Part shown: piece after piece, positions 42,738 through 50,731 of the stretch
Layout: each line of letters begins with the position of its first letter
Numbering within the stretch: the stretch's first letter is position 1
DNA from: Phil1 sp964487565
GTDB taxonomy: Bacteria; Bacillota; Clostridia; Christensenellales; CAG-138
Length of the DNA stretch: 64,000 nt
Direction: 5' to 3'
Assembly (NCBI GenBank): GCA_964487565.1
Contig: CAZARN010000004.1
Location: forward strand, 124,001-188,000
The notes under the pieces: generated by a model
Database searches by the model: none
What the model was told of the DNA's origin: nothing
Seen by the model: the letters and a program-made list of their open reading frames with translations, nothing else
Position numbers and translations under genes: made by a program

Positions 42738-44021
42738 ATGAAGAAACTGACTGTGATCGCGCTTGCCGCGCTGCTTTTGTTCAGCGCCTGCGCGCCCGGA
42801 GGCGAAATGAATATAAACAACAACCAAAGCGTAAAACAACTTTCCTCCGCAACGGCGCCCGAAGCCGCCGGATATGACGACTACGAAACCCGGATGAAAA
42901 TTCGCGACGCAAACGAAGTCGAGCAGGGCTTTATTGAAGCGCTCAACGATTTTTCATATGAGAGCGTTCAAAAAATGCTGTCCGAAGACAGCGGCAACGT
43001 CTGCTGTTCTCCCGTGAGCCTTTATTATGCCCTCGCGCTTGCTTCAACGGGCGCAGAAGGCAAAACACAACAGGAAATGCTTTCTGCGCTTCGCATGGAA
43101 AACGCGGATGAGCTTTCAGATCAATGCGCCAGATTGTACAGAACAATGTACACGGATAATGAGATCGGCAAGCTGATACTTGCGAATTCCGTTTGGGTGG
43201 ACAAGGATTTTGCAGTCAAGGGGGAGTTTTTGGATAACGCCGTAGCGCGTTTTTATGCGGAGACATTCGGTGTGGACTTCACCTCGGACGATGCCCCGAA
43301 GGCCATGAAAAAGTGGATCGACGACTATACAAACGGTCTGCTTGAGCCGGAATTCAAGCCTGATCCGCAGCAGGTGATGAGCATAATCAACACAATATAC
43401 TTCTCAGACGAGTGGACGGACAGGTTTAGCGAGGATATGACGGCCGAGGCGGAGTTCACCCTTGCGGACGGCGAAAAAATAAAGACCGATTTCATGAACG
43501 CCACGTTTTGGTGCCACAGCCTGACCGACGGGGCAAATTATACCGCGACGTCGATCTCAACAAAAAACAACAGATCGATGGTATTCATCCTGCCGGATGA
43601 GGGCGTCAGCGTGTATGATCTTCTCGATGCTCAAACGCTTGAAGCGATACTCGGGGATGAAGGCGACGTTTACGGCGAGGTGGTTTTCAGCGTGCCGAAA
43701 TTCGATCAGTCGTCCGACATGAGCCTTGTCGAAACGCTGAAGGCAATGGGCGTGACAAGCGCATTCGATGCGGAAGAAGCGGATTTTTCAGGCATTTCTG
43801 ATCAGGAAAGCTATATCGGCAGCGTCATACAGCAATGCCGCGTGAAGATCGATGAAAAGGGCGTTGAAGCCGCGGCATACACGCAGATCGATATGTGCGG
43901 CGCGGAGCTTGTACAGGAGCGTGCGGAACTCATCCTGAACAGACCGTTCATATATGCGATAATTGACGGATACACAGGAGCGCTGCTTTTTGCGGGCGTG
44001 GTGAACGATCCCTCAAAATGA
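42738..44021 (+). CDS. Lipoprotein serpin (serine protease inhibitor)
   Basis: A 427-residue exported serpin: signal peptide with lipobox FSAC, then the full serpin fold including NVCCSPVSLYYALALASTGAEGKTQQEM (about 93-120), FMNATFWC, and the C-terminal LNRPFIYAIIDGYTGALLFAGVVNDP. The reactive-loop hinge EKGVEAAAYT (residues 373-382) keeps the small residues needed for loop insertion, so it should be inhibitory. By standard counting the P1 residue would be Ala389. It is probably anchored outside the cell and protects against host or microbial proteases. Confidence 0.93.
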   Translation: MKKLTVIALAALLLFSACAPGGEMNINNNQSVKQLSSATAPEAAGYDDYETRMKIRDANEVEQGFIEALNDFSYESVQKMLSEDSGNVCCSPVSLYYALALASTGAEGKTQQEMLSALRMENADELSDQCARLYRTMYTDNEIGKLILANSVWVDKDFAVKGEFLDNAVARFYAETFGVDFTSDDAPKAMKKWIDDYTNGLLEPEFKPDPQQVMSIINTIYFSDEWTDRFSEDMTAEAEFTLADGEKIKTDFMNATFWCHSLTDGANYTATSISTKNNRSMVFILPDEGVSVYDLLDAQTLEAILGDEGDVYGEVVFSVPKFDQSSDMSLVETLKAMGVTSAFDAEEADFSGISDQESYIGSVIQQCRVKIDEKGVEAAAYTQIDMCGAELVQERAELILNRPFIYAIIDGYTGALLFAGVVNDPSK

Positions 44022-44036
44022 GGTTTTGACCGAAAA

Positions 44037-44069
44037 ACACGGGCGGATCGGCATGCGATCCGCCCGTGT
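44037..44069. terminator. Bidirectional terminator after serpin
   Basis: ACACGGGCGGATCG (44037-44050) pairs perfectly with CGATCCGCCCGTGT (44056-44069) around GCATG, flanked by T runs on both outward sides. It serves the serpin and the convergent small gene. Confidence 0.92.
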
Positions 44070-44071
44070 TG

Positions 44072-44401
44072 TTATGTTTTTTTGAGCGTGCCGAGAACGC
44101 TTTCAAGCCGCGCGCGCTGCTGCGCGTTGAGCATCGGGGAAAGACGCGCCGCAACATCCGCGAGCTTGCTGTCGTCTATCGCTCCGCTTTTGCGAAAATC
44201 GGAAAGCTCGTTCATGAGCTCCGCGTCGCTTTTGCCGCTGTAATGCTCAACCGCGCTCTGTATCGTGTTCATATCGTTTTCGCTGAAGCCTTTGTATGCC
44301 TCCTGCGCCGCTGCCGTGTCATACTGCGGCGCTTCCTGCTGCCGCGGCTGTGGCTCCTGCGTTTTGCCTCCGCCGCCGAGATTGCGCAGATCGCGCTTCA
44401 T
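44072..44401 (-). CDS. Small helical protein of unknown function, divergent pair member A
   Basis: A 109-residue soluble protein: Gly/Gln/Pro-rich N-terminus (about 1-30), then helices with SENDMNTIQSAVEHYSGKSDAELMNELSDFRK and a C-terminal LSPMLNAQQRARLESVLG. The start at 44401 follows AGGGAG. I do not recognise the family. The C-terminal motif resembles a segment of the divergently encoded neighbour (MEPFLAPGERAHIAARLG), suggesting that the two are related and work together. It ends directly at the terminator. Confidence 0.7.
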   Translation of the reverse strand: MKRDLRNLGGGGKTQEPQPRQQEAPQYDTAAAQEAYKGFSENDMNTIQSAVEHYSGKSDAELMNELSDFRKSGAIDDSKLADVAARLSPMLNAQQRARLESVLGTLKKT

Positions 44402-44420
44402 CAAATCAGCTCCCTTCGTC

Positions 44421-44460
44421 ACATTATATGCTCCAAAGCGCTGCGTTGAGCATAATATGT
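44421..44460. promoter_or_regulatory. Mirrored divergent promoter region
   Basis: ACATTATATGCTC (44421-44433) and GAGCATAATATGT (44448-44460) form a near-perfect inverted repeat. Each arm contains a -10-like AT core for opposite strands (TATAAT on the minus, TAATAT on the plus). It could drive both small genes coordinately or be bound by a dimeric regulator. Confidence 0.4.
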
Positions 44461-44480
44461 ATAGAAACGGAGGGAGAGCC

Positions 44481-44930
44481 ATGCCGAAACAGAACATGCC
44501 GAACGGACAGCCCGGAGCGACATATGTGCAGAATTCGCCTGCATATGTGATGGCGGCGAGAATAAAAAACGAACAGGGGGCGGAGCGTGCGGGCGAATAC
44601 CTTGCGGCGATGGAGCCGTTCCTTGCCCCGGGCGAGCGCGCGCACATCGCGGCGCGTCTTGGCGTACCGATGATCGTTCGCGAACCTCCGCGTCAGGCGC
44701 CGCAGTATCAGGCGCCGCTGCAGGGGACGGTGCGTCCGCAGGCAAACGGAGGCATGGGCGAAGCCATGCAGATGATGCAGATGCTTTCCATGCTGGGTTC
44801 AATGAACGGCCAAAAGACCGCGCAGGGCAACGGCGGGTCTGGTTTTGGCGGACTTGGAGGCATGGGCGGCCTCGGCGGCGACCCGATGATGCTGGCTCAG
44901 ATGCTCTCCGGCCTGATGGGCAAAAAATGA
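44481..44930 (+). CDS. Gly/Met/Gln-rich small protein, divergent pair member B
   Basis: A 149-residue protein: a helical N-terminal half with YVMAARIKNEQGAERAGEYLA and MEPFLAPGERAHIAARLG, a proline/glutamine linker, then a Met-rich helix (about 95-112) and a glycine-rich run of GGLGG/GGMGG repeats, ending QMLSGLMGKK. CGGAGGGA precedes the ATG. Family not recognised; composition suggests a coat, assembly or structural role, which is only a guess. Divergent from the small gene at 44072. Confidence 0.7.
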   Translation: MPKQNMPNGQPGATYVQNSPAYVMAARIKNEQGAERAGEYLAAMEPFLAPGERAHIAARLGVPMIVREPPRQAPQYQAPLQGTVRPQANGGMGEAMQMMQMLSMLGSMNGQKTAQGNGGSGFGGLGGMGGLGGDPMMLAQMLSGLMGKK

Positions 44931-44938
44931 AGGCGCGC

Positions 44939-44967
44939 TTGACAAAACGCCCAAGTATTATTATTAT
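44939..44967 (+). promoter_or_regulatory. Sigma-A promoter of valS T-box transcript
   Basis: TTGACA (44939-44944), 17 bases, TATTAT (44962-44967). Predicted start near 44974, immediately before the T-box leader. Confidence 0.8.
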
Positions 44968-44973
44968 ATGAAA

Positions 44974-45230
44974 AGATATTGCCGTGACGGAGAGGAGTAC
45001 GCACAGCGTCGCATCAGAGAGGCGGTTCCATCGGCTGGAAGGATCGCCGGCGAAGAGCATGCGGAAGGTAGCTCCCGAGCAGCCCGTGTGAAGTGCAAAG
45101 CGCATGCGTAGTGCGGGACGTGAGCACCGCGTTAAGGTGAAGAGCGGGGCAGCAATGCCCAACAAAGGTGGTACCGCGGGTCTTCCCGTCCTTTATCAAG
45201 GATGAGAAGGCTCTTTTATTTTTTCAATAA
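44974..45230 (+). promoter_or_regulatory. T-box leader controlling valS
   Basis: Stem I begins with the GGAGAGGAGTA-type sequence (AGTA at 44996-44999). The opposite strand of the specifier loop is GGAAGGTAGCTCC, where GTA (Val) at 45068-45070 is the likely specifier. The T-box core AAGGTGGTACCGCG ends at 45178; its TGGT bulge (45169-45172) pairs with an ACCA tRNA end, matching discriminator A of tRNA-Val. A terminator stem (about 45180-45212) with a T run follows. Uncharged tRNA-Val would favour read-through into valS. Confidence 0.92.
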
Positions 45231-45247
45231 ACAAGGAGGGCGCATGT

Positions 45248-47896
45248 ATGTTTGAGGATATGCCCAAAACCTATGATCACTCCACGGTGGAGAACAAGCT
45301 TTACGAAAAATGGGAGAAGAACGGCTATTTCCATGCCGAACCCAATCCGGACAAGCAGCCTTACTGCATCGTGATCCCGCCACCCAACATAACGGGCAAG
45401 CTGCATATGGGCCATGCGATCGACGAGACCCTTCAGGACGCCATCATCCGCTACAAGCGCATGGCGGGCTTTGAAACGCTGTGGATGCCGGGCACCGACC
45501 ATGCCTCCATCGCAACGGAGGTCAAGATCGTCGATCAGATGCACAAGGAAGGCATTGACAAGCGCGACATCGGCCGCGAGAAGTTCCTTGAGCGCGCATG
45601 GGAATGGCGCCGCGAATACGGCGGAACGATAGTGCAGCAGCTCAAAAAGCTCGGTTCTTCGTGCGACTGGGCGCGTGAGCGTTTCACCATGGATGAGGGC
45701 TGCAACAAAGCGGTCACAAAGGTTTTCATCGACCTGTACAACAAGGGCCTTATATACAGGGGGAACAGGATAATCAACTGGTGCCCCGTGTGCAAGACTG
45801 CGCTTTCCGACGCCGAGGTCGAATATGAGGAGCAGGCGTCAAACCTCTGGCATGTGCGTTATGACGCGCCGGACAAGAGCTTTTCGATAACCTGCGCGAC
45901 AACACGTCCGGAAACCATTCTGGGCGACACGGCGATCGCCGTCAACCCGAATGATCCGCGTTATACCGATATCGTGGGCAAAACCGTGATCGTGCCGGTG
46001 ATAGGCAGGGAGATACCCATCGTTGCAGACGAATATGTGGAAATGGATTTCGGCACCGGCGCGGTGAAGATCACCCCGGCACACGACCCGAACGACTTTG
46101 AGGTCGGCAAGCGCTGCAATGTGCCCTCGATCCGCGTTTTCACGGACGACGGGCATATAAACGAGAACGGCGGCGAGTTTGAGGGCCTTGACAGGTTCGA
46201 GTGCCGCAAGGTTTTTGTTGAAAGGCTGAAGCAGGCCGGCGCGCTCGTGAAGATCGAGCCGTATGCGCATAATGTCGGCACATGCTATCGCTGCCACCAT
46301 ACGGTGGAGCCGATGGTCAGCCGCCAGTGGTTCGTTGACATGAAGCCTCTCGCGAAGCCCGCCATTGACGCTGTGAAAAACGGCGAGATAAAGTTTGTGC
46401 CCGAGCGCTTTGACAAGACCTATTTCAACTGGATGGATAACATCAGGGACTGGTGCATATCGCGCCAGCTTTGGTGGGGCCACAGGATACCGGCGTATTA
46501 CTGCGATGAATGCGGCGAAACGGTGGTAATGGACCATATGCCCGACAAGTGCCCGAAGTGCGGCGGCACGCATTTCCATCAGGATGAGGATGTGCTGGAC
46601 ACATGGTTTTCATCCGGAATGTGGCCGTTCTCAACGTTGGGCTGGCCGGAGAACACGGATGAGCTCAAGTATTTCTATCCGACGAATACACTTGTCACAG
46701 GCTACGACATAATCTTCTTCTGGGTGGCCAGGATGATCGTGTTCGGTTACGAAGTGATGGGCAAGCGTCCGTTTGACACCGTGTATATTCACGGGATACT
46801 TCGCGACGAGCAGGGCCGTAAAATGTCCAAGTCACTTGGCAACGGCATCGATCCGCTTGAGATAATAAAGGAATACGGCGCGGATCCGCTGCGTTTCTCT
46901 CTCGTGACGGGCAACACCGCAGGCAATGACATGCGCTATCAGCCGAAGAAGGTGGAGGCTGCGCGCAATTTCTGCAACAAGGTCTATAACGCGACGCGCT
47001 TCGTGCTGATGAATATCGGCGACGCGAAGGTGGGCGAGATAGATTACTCCGCCCTTGATATGGCGGACAAATGGATACTGCATCGCCTCAACGCCATAAC
47101 TGGCGAAGTGACGGGAAACCTCGACGCATTCGATCTCAACCTTGCGGCGCAGAAGGTTTACGACTTTATCTGGACCGAGTTCTGCGACTGGTATATAGAG
47201 ATGGCAAAGCCGCGCCTGAACGGCGAAGACGAGAGCGCGAAGGCGAACGTTCGCGCAATACTTGTTCGCGTGCTCACCGACGCGCTCAAGCTGCTGCATC
47301 CGTTCATGCCGTTCATAACTGAGGAACTTTATCTGAACCTTCCCGGGGCGGGTGAAACCATCATGCGCGCGGACTGGCCGAAATGCACAGCCGGACATGA
47401 CTTCCCGGGCGAGGCCGCCGCGATGGAAAGCGTCATGGATCTTATCCGCGCAATAAGGAACATCCGCGCGGAGATGGGCGTGCCGCCTTCAAGGAAAGCG
47501 AGCATCACGCTGGTCGCGCATGACGCGAAGGATGCGCCCGCGCTCGAAGCCTGTATACCTTACATACTCAAGCTTGCTTCGGCGGAGAGCGTGAAGGTCC
47601 GGCTTGACAAGACGGGCGTCGCGGCAAATGACGTGAGCGCCGTGAGCGATATGGCGGAAGCGTTCATTCCGCTTACTGACCTTATAGATATCGCAAAGGA
47701 AACGGAGCGCGTCGCAAAGGAAGCTGAGAAGGCGCGCGGGGACATCCAAAGGAGCGAAGCGAAGCTTTCAAACGAAAAATTCGTCGCCAAGGCGCCGGCC
47801 AAGGTGATCGAAGAGGAACGTACAAAGCTTGAAAACAGCCGCGTCGTGCTGGAAAAGCTCGAGGCGAGGCTCGACGAGCTAAAAAAGCTCAAATGA
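45248..47896 (+). CDS. valS: Valine-tRNA ligase
   Basis: An 882-residue class I aminoacyl-tRNA synthetase: PPPNITGKLHMGHA (HIGH-type motif, about 38-51), a CP1 editing domain with TTRPETILGD (about 215-224), Zn-type CxxC pairs in YYCDECGE and CPKCGG, GRKMSKSLGNGIDP (KMSKS, about 520-533), anticodon-binding domain, and the C-terminal coiled coil (about 815-882) typical of ValRS. AAGGAGGG precedes the ATG; an ATG 4 bases upstream is out of frame. It charges tRNA-Val and is controlled by the T-box in front. Confidence 0.98.
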   Translation: MFEDMPKTYDHSTVENKLYEKWEKNGYFHAEPNPDKQPYCIVIPPPNITGKLHMGHAIDETLQDAIIRYKRMAGFETLWMPGTDHASIATEVKIVDQMHKEGIDKRDIGREKFLERAWEWRREYGGTIVQQLKKLGSSCDWARERFTMDEGCNKAVTKVFIDLYNKGLIYRGNRIINWCPVCKTALSDAEVEYEEQASNLWHVRYDAPDKSFSITCATTRPETILGDTAIAVNPNDPRYTDIVGKTVIVPVIGREIPIVADEYVEMDFGTGAVKITPAHDPNDFEVGKRCNVPSIRVFTDDGHINENGGEFEGLDRFECRKVFVERLKQAGALVKIEPYAHNVGTCYRCHHTVEPMVSRQWFVDMKPLAKPAIDAVKNGEIKFVPERFDKTYFNWMDNIRDWCISRQLWWGHRIPAYYCDECGETVVMDHMPDKCPKCGGTHFHQDEDVLDTWFSSGMWPFSTLGWPENTDELKYFYPTNTLVTGYDIIFFWVARMIVFGYEVMGKRPFDTVYIHGILRDEQGRKMSKSLGNGIDPLEIIKEYGADPLRFSLVTGNTAGNDMRYQPKKVEAARNFCNKVYNATRFVLMNIGDAKVGEIDYSALDMADKWILHRLNAITGEVTGNLDAFDLNLAAQKVYDFIWTEFCDWYIEMAKPRLNGEDESAKANVRAILVRVLTDALKLLHPFMPFITEELYLNLPGAGETIMRADWPKCTAGHDFPGEAAAMESVMDLIRAIRNIRAEMGVPPSRKASITLVAHDAKDAPALEACIPYILKLASAESVKVRLDKTGVAANDVSAVSDMAEAFIPLTDLIDIAKETERVAKEAEKARGDIQRSEAKLSNEKFVAKAPAKVIEEERTKLENSRVVLEKLEARLDELKKLK

Positions 47897-47903
47897 ATAA
47901 ACG

Positions 47904-47935
47904 CAAAGCGGCGGCGGGGCAACCTGCCGCCGCTT
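47904..47935 (+). terminator. Rho-independent terminator after valS
   Basis: AAAGCGGCGGC (47904-47914) pairs perfectly with GCCGCCGCTTT (47925-47935). Only a short T run follows. Confidence 0.8.
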
Positions 47936-48030
47936 TATCGGCGCGCCGAACGGGCGACGCCGGCGCGGCGCGTTGACGCGAGTTGCCTGCCATGATAAGA
48001 TAACCGAAAACACGGCCGGGAGGTTGCGCA

Positions 48031-48177
48031 ATGAAAATGAAAGCGACGCGCACGGTATGGTATCTCTCCTATGGCTGGCAATATAAGGATGCACAGCCGT
48101 CGGATGCGGCGCTCGTCATAGGGCGCATATCCGGCATTGCCGCTCTCGTTATCGGCATTGTTATGTTGATCGTCTGA
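48031..48177 (+). CDS. 48-residue single-span membrane protein, DUF6199-like
   Basis: ATG at 48031 with GGGAGGT 7-8 bases upstream opens a 48-codon frame. The protein has a cytoplasmic start (MKMKATRTVWYLSYGWQYKD), an AQPSDAAL motif and one hydrophobic helix (about 28-48) reaching the C-terminus. The WYLS-W-KDA-PSDAAL-R-G pattern recalls short DUF6199-type proteins. A clear RBS and this pattern argue for a real gene. Function unknown. It lies between the valS terminator and a convergent gene. Confidence 0.65.
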   Translation: MKMKATRTVWYLSYGWQYKDAQPSDAALVIGRISGIAALVIGIVMLIV

Positions 48178-48338
48178 TATAAACGCGATGCTTGGCCGGC
48201 GCATGATAAAATCATCCCGCGGCACATATGCGAAAATGCGGCATTCCCGGCTCATGACGAAACGGCACAATTGCCCATATGAACAACAGAGGCTGACGGC
48301 ATAATGCCGCAGCCTCGTTTTCATCATATCCGGAACGC

Positions 48339-49346
48339 TCATCTACCGGCGTAAAACTCCCTGACAGCTTCAAAAAACGCATCGATATTATCCCAGTTTG
48401 AGCCGCTCGGAATGTCGCATCCGGACGAGATCACAAAATTGGGGTATTTGCAGCATTCGCCCATCACGCGCATGGTTTCTTCCTTCATGGATTGAGGCGT
48501 ACCGAAGCAGAATTGCGAGGAAGGATCAACATTGCCCATGCCGAGCACGTCGCCGGGCATTTTGGCGAGCATATCGGACATTTTCACAGCGTTGCCGAAG
48601 TGATATGCGTCCGCGTCCACGCGAAGGATGGAGTCGATCATGTGATATGCGCTGTTGCCGCAGTTGTGATAGATGAAGGCGAAGCCCGGCTCCTTGGTCG
48701 CTTCAACGAGCTTTTTTACATAAGGTTCGGAAAACTTCGCGGCAAGCTTGGGCGAAAGCAGACCCGTGAGGGGTTCCGCAAGCACCACACCGGCAGCGCC
48801 CGTATCCTTATATGCGTTGATATAGTCGATGAGGAAAGCGGTGGTTTTTTCCATCAGGCAATGCACCATGGCGGGCTTCCTGAAGCAGTGCATCATGATA
48901 TCCGCAACATCGGCAAGCCTTCCCGCAAGGGAAAAGGGACCGATAACGCCTGCGAGTACAGGACGGTCTGTGATGAGCTTCGCGGCTTTTGAAACGGCTT
49001 CTATGCAGCGGCCTGTGCGTCCTGCGCCGACATGCGGCACCGCAAGCGCTTCGGCTTCCGCTTCATCGGATACGGTCTTGCCGACGATGGTCGGCACTTC
49101 TTCCTCGGATGTTTTCAGCTTTGCGCCGAATGCTTCCGCTTCAACGGAAAGATCCATCATGGACACGCTTGCAAGCGTGTCGCAGCGATCGGCGATCGCC
49201 TTCATTCCTTTGGCCTGAAGCTCGCTCGAGGAGAGCAGCTGCGCCACGGATATACCAAGAAGATGTACCGAGGGAAAAGAAAGAATCGGAAATGCTTTTT
49301 TAGGCTCGGTTCCTATGATGTCCAGTATCCATTTATTGGTACTCAT
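48339..49346 (-). CDS. UroD-fold methyltransferase, MtaA/MtbA-like
   Basis: A 335-residue TIM-barrel protein of the uroporphyrinogen decarboxylase superfamily. The Zn-site pattern H-x-C (YHNCGN, about 228-233) with a later Cys in SSGCDIPSG (about 307-315) matches methylcobamide:thiol methyltransferases and not haem-pathway HemE, which lacks these ligands. It would transfer a methyl group between a corrinoid protein and a thiol or folate. No corrinoid protein or partner methyltransferase is adjacent, so its substrate is unknown. Monocistronic by position. Confidence 0.82.
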   Translation of the reverse strand: MSTNKWILDIIGTEPKKAFPILSFPSVHLLGISVAQLLSSSELQAKGMKAIADRCDTLASVSMMDLSVEAEAFGAKLKTSEEEVPTIVGKTVSDEAEAEALAVPHVGAGRTGRCIEAVSKAAKLITDRPVLAGVIGPFSLAGRLADVADIMMHCFRKPAMVHCLMEKTTAFLIDYINAYKDTGAAGVVLAEPLTGLLSPKLAAKFSEPYVKKLVEATKEPGFAFIYHNCGNSAYHMIDSILRVDADAYHFGNAVKMSDMLAKMPGDVLGMGNVDPSSQFCFGTPQSMKEETMRVMGECCKYPNFVISSGCDIPSGSNWDNIDAFFEAVREFYAGR

Positions 49347-49472
49347 GCTGTCCTCCCGCTGTTTTATTTACAATAATTATATATTAAAAAAAGCGGCCGG
49401 AAGGCAGTGAATCGTTTGTATTGCGGACATAATTCAGCAGAAAATGTTGTTGCGCACGACAGAGCATATACG

Positions 49473-49874
49473 TCAGAACAGATTGTCAGGCGTGAAAGTT
49501 TCGATACCGGCGAGATAGGTGACGATGCTTTTGATATTTTCAGCCTCGATGACGGTTTCGGTGCCGTCGCAGCGCTCGCTCATCAGTATGGTGGATGAGA
49601 TAGCGTCGGATGCGTTGTCTATATCCTCATGATCTATAACAAAGCGAAGAAGGGTCCTGTCATTCTCAAAGCGCGCGTCTATCCGGGCGGCTGTCGCGCG
49701 CGCTTTATCCCATTCTTCGGCGTCGGCGGCGGAGATCAGCTCATCGCACATCGCCGATATATCGTCGCGAAGGGCATTGAGCTTGCAGTGCGGATATATA
49801 AAAAGGAAAGCAAGCAGTAAAACGGCGATCACGCACGCGATCACATCCGTTTTGCCAAAGGATCTCGGACTCAT
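49473..49874 (-). CDS. DUF4363 family membrane-anchored protein
   Basis: A 133-residue protein with one N-terminal membrane segment (about residues 10-28) and an extracytoplasmic helical domain containing AEEWDKARATAARID. Small proteins of this type, DUF4363, are typically encoded beside DUF421 proteins in Firmicutes, as here: its start overlaps the end of the DUF421 gene (ATGA-type, 4 bases). Function unknown. Confidence 0.75.
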   Translation of the reverse strand: MSPRSFGKTDVIACVIAVLLLAFLFIYPHCKLNALRDDISAMCDELISAADAEEWDKARATAARIDARFENDRTLLRFVIDHEDIDNASDAISSTILMSERCDGTETVIEAENIKSIVTYLAGIETFTPDNLF

Positions 49875-50599
49875 TTGCTCATCTCCTCATTGCCTTCGGG
49901 GTTTACGGAATACTGTCTGCTGCCAAGCTGTTTTGTCGTTTGGATGAAAAGCGTTCCGTTGCAGTCCAGAAACGCAAAAAAAGCGTCGCAGTACTGTGTG
50001 ATACCGGCCTTGGCGAGCTTTTTTGAAAGCCAGCTTTCATCGCGTCCCGCCATGCGCAGCGCTTCCCTGTGCAGCCTGCCGTCCTGAATGAGCATATAGG
50101 GCGGCGCGGCGGCGGGTTCCGGAAGACCCATCGCCTGATATGTGGGCTGCTGTTGCGCACCCTTAAGCAAGACGGAAAGGTCGCCGTTGGTTTCGAGGAT
50201 CGCAAATTCCACGTCGGAAATGTTGAACACGTCCTTGCTTCTCAATTGCTCCATAAGGTCGTTGATGGTATAGCGCGTACCGCGAAGGGCTTTCTCCTGA
50301 ACTACGCCGCGGGATATGAGCAGCACGCTTTCACCGCACACAACGCGGCGTATCTCCTCGCTTTTGAGGGAAAGAAAGCTGACAAGCTCCTGCAGCAAAA
50401 AAAGCGCGAGTATCGGAACAATGCCGTATACAAGCGGGACGCCCGTGTTGCTTGCAGGCACGGAGGCAAGATCCGCGATAAGCAGCGTCATCACAAGATC
50501 AAACGGCTGCAATTCGGAAAGCTGACGCTTGCCGGTGATGCGCAAAACAAAAAATATCAGCAGATACAATATCAGAACACGCACGAAAAGAACCAGCAT
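49871..50599 (-). CDS. DUF421 (YetF family) membrane protein
   Basis: A 242-residue protein with three N-terminal membrane segments and the family block RITGKRQLSELQPFDLVMTLLIADLASVP (about 21-50), then a cytoplasmic domain with the YTINDLMEQLRSKDVFNISDVEFAILETNGDLSVL segment. This is typical of the DUF421/YetF family linked to spore and envelope functions in Bacillus. The start codon is at 50599 with GGAGG upstream. Paired with DUF4363. Confidence 0.88.
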   Translation of the reverse strand: MLVLFVRVLILYLLIFFVLRITGKRQLSELQPFDLVMTLLIADLASVPASNTGVPLVYGIVPILALFLLQELVSFLSLKSEEIRRVVCGESVLLISRGVVQEKALRGTRYTINDLMEQLRSKDVFNISDVEFAILETNGDLSVLLKGAQQQPTYQAMGLPEPAAAPPYMLIQDGRLHREALRMAGRDESWLSKKLAKAGITQYCDAFFAFLDCNGTLFIQTTKQLGSRQYSVNPEGNEEMSK

Positions 50600-50656
50600 A
50601 TGGCACCTCCTTCGAACAGTCTGCGGAGTATATGGACCGATTATTCATCAATTTAC

Positions 50657-50685
50657 TTGACACATTTCGGATATTGTAGTAACAT
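50657..50685 (+). promoter_or_regulatory. Sigma-A promoter of ABC-2 exporter operon
   Basis: TTGACA (50657-50662), 17 bases, TAACAT (50680-50685). Predicted start near 50692, 40 bases before the ATPase start codon. Confidence 0.65.
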
Positions 50686-50731
50686 TACCTTCCTTGCAAA
50701 CAAAAATTCACAATTTGGGCGGTCAAAGGCG

